Assembly (NCBI GenBank): GCA_003543635.1
Contig: DNAE01000125.1
Location: 1 to 8,953, forward strand
Direction: 5' to 3'
DNA from: Clostridiales bacterium
GTDB lineage: Bacteria > Bacillota > Clostridia > Saccharofermentanales > Saccharofermentanaceae
Length of the DNA stretch: 8,953 nucleotides
Part shown: in pieces, positions 6,699 to 8,953 of the stretch
How positions within the stretch are numbered: position 1 is the stretch's first letter
Layout: every line of letters starts with the position of its first letter
The notes under the pieces: generated by a model
Seen by the model: only the letters and a program-made list of their open reading frames with translations
What the model was told of the DNA's origin: nothing
The model's database searches: none
Program-made: the position numbers and the translations under genes

Positions 6699-8264
6699 TC
6701 AGAATCCTTCCGGCAGCGAATCGTTACTATCGGCGAAGAATGCCTCGTTCTCGGCATTCCCGAACTCGTCTCCGTCCGGAGGGGGAGGCGGCGGCGGAAC
6801 ATCATCCTCTTCGAAGGTATAATCGGAGGCCGCGGAGGCCTGGGAAGTGGTCCTTGTATAGGACGAGGACTGGACACCGGTGGTGGTGGGATCCACGGGA
6901 TCGTATCTCTTGTTCTCCTCGAAGAACATGGTCTTGGCACCCCACCATTTAAGGCTTACCTTGCCCGTCTCACCGTGTCTGTTCTTGGCGATGATGAGCT
7001 TGGCATCCTGGATCTCCGGGATCTCCTCTTTCTTATAGTAATCCGCCCTGTCTATGAAAAGAACGGAGTCGGCGTCCTGCTCGATGGCACCGGAGTCCCT
7101 GAGGTCGGAGAGCATTGGGGTATGGTCGTCCCTCTTCTCGGATCCTCTGGAAAGCTGTGAGAGGGCGATGACGGGAACCTCCATATCCTTAGCCAAAAGC
7201 TTCAGGGATCTGGAGATATCGGAGATCTCCTGCTGTCTGGAGACGTTTCCGCCCCTCTCGGGATAGGTCATCAACTGCAGATAGTCGAGGATGATGACAC
7301 CCAGCATACCCTTCGCCTTCAGTTTCTTACAGTCGGAGAGCATGGATACCGGCGTAACGTTCGATGAATCGCTTATATAGATGGGAAGGGATGAGAGCTC
7401 CGCAAAGACATTAACGAGCTCCTTCTCCTTCTCGGGGGATATCTTCGCCTTCTGCAGGTCCTTGGACGTGACGCTGGACCTGGAGGCCAGGATCCTGTTT
7501 CCGATCTCTGACTTACTCATCTCGAGGGAGAAGATGGTGACCGGAGTATGGGTGTTATATGCTATGTTGGTGGCGATATTGAGCACCAGAGCCGTCTTAC
7601 CCATACCGGGTCTTGCAGCGATTATGTTAAGGGTTCCGGGACGAAGACCGCCCAGCATGTTATCCAGGCACCTGAACCCCGTGTAAACGGCTTTCTTCTT
7701 CTTGTTTCCCCTGGCGATATCGTGGATCTCCTTGATATTACGCCTCATGATGTCGTCGATACCCTCGAATCCGACACCTTCCTCATTCTCACGAAGCTCC
7801 GTAAGTCTCGTAACGGCCGCGTCAACGATGTCGTTGACCTCTTTCCTGCCGGATCTGGAGATCTTTCCGAACTCGTCAAAGGTATTTACCAGAAGTCTCA
7901 GGGAGCTCTTCTGTCTTACCGTATCGATATAGCTTTCGAGATTACTTGCAACCGAAGCCGTATTAGCCAAGGCGAATACATATTCCTCGCCCCCGGCGGC
8001 ATTGATCTTTCCCTCTTTTTCCAAATGATCGCAGATGCTGAACCTGTCGATCATGCCGTTCTTCATGTAAAGCTCTGAGATGGCCTCGAAGATGGCGGCA
8101 TTACGCGGGTCGGAAAAATCACTCTTAACGATCCTTTTTCCGACAACTTTATCAAGGGCCTCCTTATTCCTTATGCAGATGGAAATGAGGGCCTTCTCCG
8201 TCTCGGCGTCCTTGACGGGCCTTTGGGCAACATCAACAAGATTGTCGTTAAGTTCCCTGTCCAC
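6699..8264 (-). CDS. dnaB: Replicative DNA helicase DnaB (DnaC in Bacillus naming)
   Basis: Hexameric helicase that unwinds DNA at the replication fork and recruits primase. The 521-residue product has the N-terminal DnaB domain (about 15-115), a linker, and the RecA-like motor: Walker A ARPGMGKT (217-224), SLEMS with catalytic E248 (246-250), Walker B VIILDYLQL (323-331) with D327, DLRDSGAIEQDAD (387-399), and KNRHG with the likely arginine finger R429. The region after about residue 455 is an unusual extension: a Ser/Thr-rich stretch, an acidic segment, seven consecutive prolines (490-496), then an acidic tail ending LPEGF. The start codon is GTG, 6 nt after the rplI stop; no well-spaced ribosome binding site precedes it, so initiation probably depends on ribosomes finishing L9. 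No in-frame ATG near the N-terminus competes. Confidence 0.95.
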   Translation of the reverse strand: MDRELNDNLVDVAQRPVKDAETEKALISICIRNKEALDKVVGKRIVKSDFSDPRNAAIFEAISELYMKNGMIDRFSICDHLEKEGKINAAGGEEYVFALANTASVASNLESYIDTVRQKSSLRLLVNTFDEFGKISRSGRKEVNDIVDAAVTRLTELRENEEGVGFEGIDDIMRRNIKEIHDIARGNKKKKAVYTGFRCLDNMLGGLRPGTLNIIAARPGMGKTALVLNIATNIAYNTHTPVTIFSLEMSKSEIGNRILASRSSVTSKDLQKAKISPEKEKELVNVFAELSSLPIYISDSSNVTPVSMLSDCKKLKAKGMLGVIILDYLQLMTYPERGGNVSRQQEISDISRSLKLLAKDMEVPVIALSQLSRGSEKRDDHTPMLSDLRDSGAIEQDADSVLFIDRADYYKKEEIPEIQDAKLIIAKNRHGETGKVSLKWWGAKTMFFEENKRYDPVDPTTTGVQSSSYTRTTSQASAASDYTFEEDDVPPPPPPPDGDEFGNAENEAFFADSNDSLPEGF

Positions 8265-8270
8265 TTACTG

Positions 8271-8714
8271 TCACAGAGCCTCGACGTTTACGTTGATCTC
8301 AGAGGAGACCTGGGGGTGAAGCTTGATCCTCACACCGAATGTGCCCACGTTCTTGATGGGGTTGTTGATAACCACCTGCTTCTTGTTTATATCGAAGCCT
8401 GCCTTTACGAGGCCGTCGGCAACATCCTGGGATGTAACTGCTCCGTAGAGCTTTCCGCCCTCACCGCTCTTCATCTTCAGAGTGATGGAAGCGCCGTCCA
8501 GCTTCTTCTTTGTTTCCTTGGCTGCATCAAGAGCTCTTCTCTCATGCTCTGCTGCGGCACCCTTCTTGAGGTTGACCTCGTTAAGGTTGGATACGGAGGA
8601 TTCCTTTGCAAGCTTCTTCTTCAAAAGGAAGTTCCTGGCGTAGCCGTCGTTTACCTCGACCACATCATTTGCCTTTCCCAATCCTTTAACGTCAGACAAC
8701 AGGATAACTTTCAT
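8271..8714 (-). CDS. rplI: Large-subunit ribosomal protein bL9
   Basis: Ribosomal protein of the 50S subunit that binds 23S rRNA near the L1 stalk and reaches toward neighbouring ribosomes. At 147 residues it has the standard length. The N-terminal domain contains the family signature around GLGKANDVVEVNDGYARNFLL (residues 11-31, slightly diverged from the usual GKKGDVVEV form), followed by the long connecting helix (about 40-75) and the C-terminal domain with GGKLYGAVTSQDVA. The ATG at 8714 has CGGAGG at 8724-8729, 9 nt upstream. It is the first gene after a promoter and leader hairpin and also sits just downstream of rpsR, the usual r-protein neighbour. Six nucleotides separate its stop from the dnaB GTG, so dnaB translation likely depends on it. 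Confidence 0.97.
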   Translation of the reverse strand: MKVILLSDVKGLGKANDVVEVNDGYARNFLLKKKLAKESSVSNLNEVNLKKGAAAEHERRALDAAKETKKKLDGASITLKMKSGEGGKLYGAVTSQDVADGLVKAGFDINKKQVVINNPIKNVGTFGVRIKLHPQVSSEINVNVEAL

Positions 8715-8723
8715 ATATTGGAA

Positions 8724-8729
8724 CCTCCG
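8724..8729 (-). promoter_or_regulatory. rplI ribosome binding site
   Basis: CGGAGG lies 9 nt before the rplI ATG. It is exactly complementary over 6 nt to CCTCCG (8762-8767, minus-strand reading) in the 5' arm and loop edge of the upstream hairpin, so the two could pair if that hairpin were opened. Confidence 0.8.
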
Positions 8730-8742
8730 GATATTTTAATGG

Positions 8743-8778
8743 TAATGGGCACTCCCCCGTGCGGAGGAATGCCCATTA
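8743..8778 (-). promoter_or_regulatory. 16-bp leader hairpin upstream of rplI
   Basis: The segments 8743-8758 and 8763-8778 pair along 16 positions around a 4-nt loop (GCAC on the minus strand). As minus-strand RNA every position pairs, 14 as Watson-Crick and 2 as G-U (8752/8769 and 8756/8765). On the plus strand those two would be C-A mismatches, so the element fits an RNA made in the gene direction. It is not followed by a T-tract, so it is not a standard terminator. The predicted start of the local promoter falls within the outer stem, which makes this nearly a 5'-terminal stem-loop of the rplI mRNA. Confidence 0.7.
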
Positions 8779-8807
8779 ATTATATACTATGAACCGCTTA
8801 TTTTCCA
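8779..8807 (-). promoter_or_regulatory. Sigma-A-type promoter upstream of rplI
   Basis: On the minus strand a TGGAAA -35 box (8802-8807, four of six matches to TTGACA) and a perfect TATAAT -10 box (8779-8784) are separated by exactly 17 nt. Transcription would begin around 8772-8774 with GGG, about 60 nt before the rplI ATG. This would give rplI, dnaB, tilS, hpt, ftsH and the membrane gene their own promoter in addition to read-through from rpsR; no terminator is evident after rpsR. Confidence 0.65.
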
Positions 8808-8828
8808 CGCGGCCGACGGACTTTAAGA

Positions 8829-8953
8829 TCAGTCAGCTACGTAGGGAAGGAGAGCGATCTGACGGGCACGCTTGATAGCCGTTGTGAGCTCTCTCTGGTG
8901 CTTAGCACATGTGCCTGTCATTCTCTTGGGAAGGATCTTTCCTCTCTCGGAAA
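8829..8953 (-). CDS. rpsR: Small-subunit ribosomal protein bS18, C-terminal part
   Basis: The last 40 residues and the TGA stop (8829-8831) are visible; the gene continues off the right edge. The reading [20 protein letters not shown], followed by a basic helix and the end LLPYVAD, is the conserved C-terminal half of S18, which binds 16S rRNA in the platform of the 30S subunit together with S6. The genes rpsF and ssb usually precede rpsR and would be expected just outside the window. Frame and stop are unambiguous. The spacer to rplI is 114 nt and has its own promoter. Confidence 0.95.
   Translation of the reverse strand, partial: SERGKILPKRMTGTCAKHQRELTTAIKRARQIALLPYVAD

Noticed and set aside
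8743..8778. Hairpin as an intrinsic terminator for rpsR
   Set aside because: The stem is strong but no T-tract follows on either strand, and a promoter overlaps its upstream edge.
8785..8828. CCGC...GCGG after rpsR as a terminator stem
   Set aside because: Only 4 bp with an 11-nt loop and no T-tract; it lies inside the promoter region.

Overview
This window looks like a core-chromosome segment of a Gram-positive, Clostridia-type bacterium, probably related to Lachnospiraceae. The evidence is the run of recognisable housekeeping proteins with Firmicutes-like sequences (L9, S18, DnaB, TilS, Hpt, FtsH, Xpt), strong AGGAGG/GGAGG ribosome binding sites on most genes, and a lipoprotein of the BMP nucleoside-binding family. 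The taxonomic guess is an inference from protein resemblance. All nine genes lie on the minus strand, so transcription runs from high to low coordinates. I see no mobile element, tRNA, rRNA or CRISPR array.

Layout in transcription order. The 3' end of rpsR (S18) enters from the right edge. A 114-nt spacer (8715-8828) follows, holding a good sigma-A-type promoter and a 16-bp RNA hairpin that begins almost exactly at the predicted transcription start. Then come rplI (L9), dnaB (replicative helicase), tilS (tRNA-Ile lysidine synthetase), hpt (hypoxanthine-guanine phosphoribosyltransferase), ftsH (membrane AAA+ protease) and an unnamed multi-spanning membrane protein with GT-C glycosyltransferase-like architecture. 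These six genes are packed with gaps of 6 nt or less, or with overlaps, so they form one translationally coupled unit of about 7.6 kb.

A 69-nt spacer (1058-1126) with a weak terminator-like hairpin plus T6 tract and an extended -10 promoter separates this unit from xpt (xanthine phosphoribosyltransferase). After a 45-nt spacer containing a perfect 8-bp inverted repeat comes a BMP-family nucleoside-binding lipoprotein, which runs off the left edge. The xpt-lipoprotein pair fits purine uptake and salvage, and hpt in the upstream operon gives a second purine phosphoribosyltransferase nearby.

The content is mostly ordinary housekeeping, and I do not see a convincing new multi-gene system. The points most worth a second look are the promoter/5'-hairpin leader of rplI with its anti-SD-like arm, the leucine in place of the usual pore-loop phenylalanine in FtsH, the seven-proline acidic tail of DnaB, the direct dnaB-tilS junction, the unnamed membrane protein coupled to ftsH, and the inverted repeat ahead of the lipoprotein gene.
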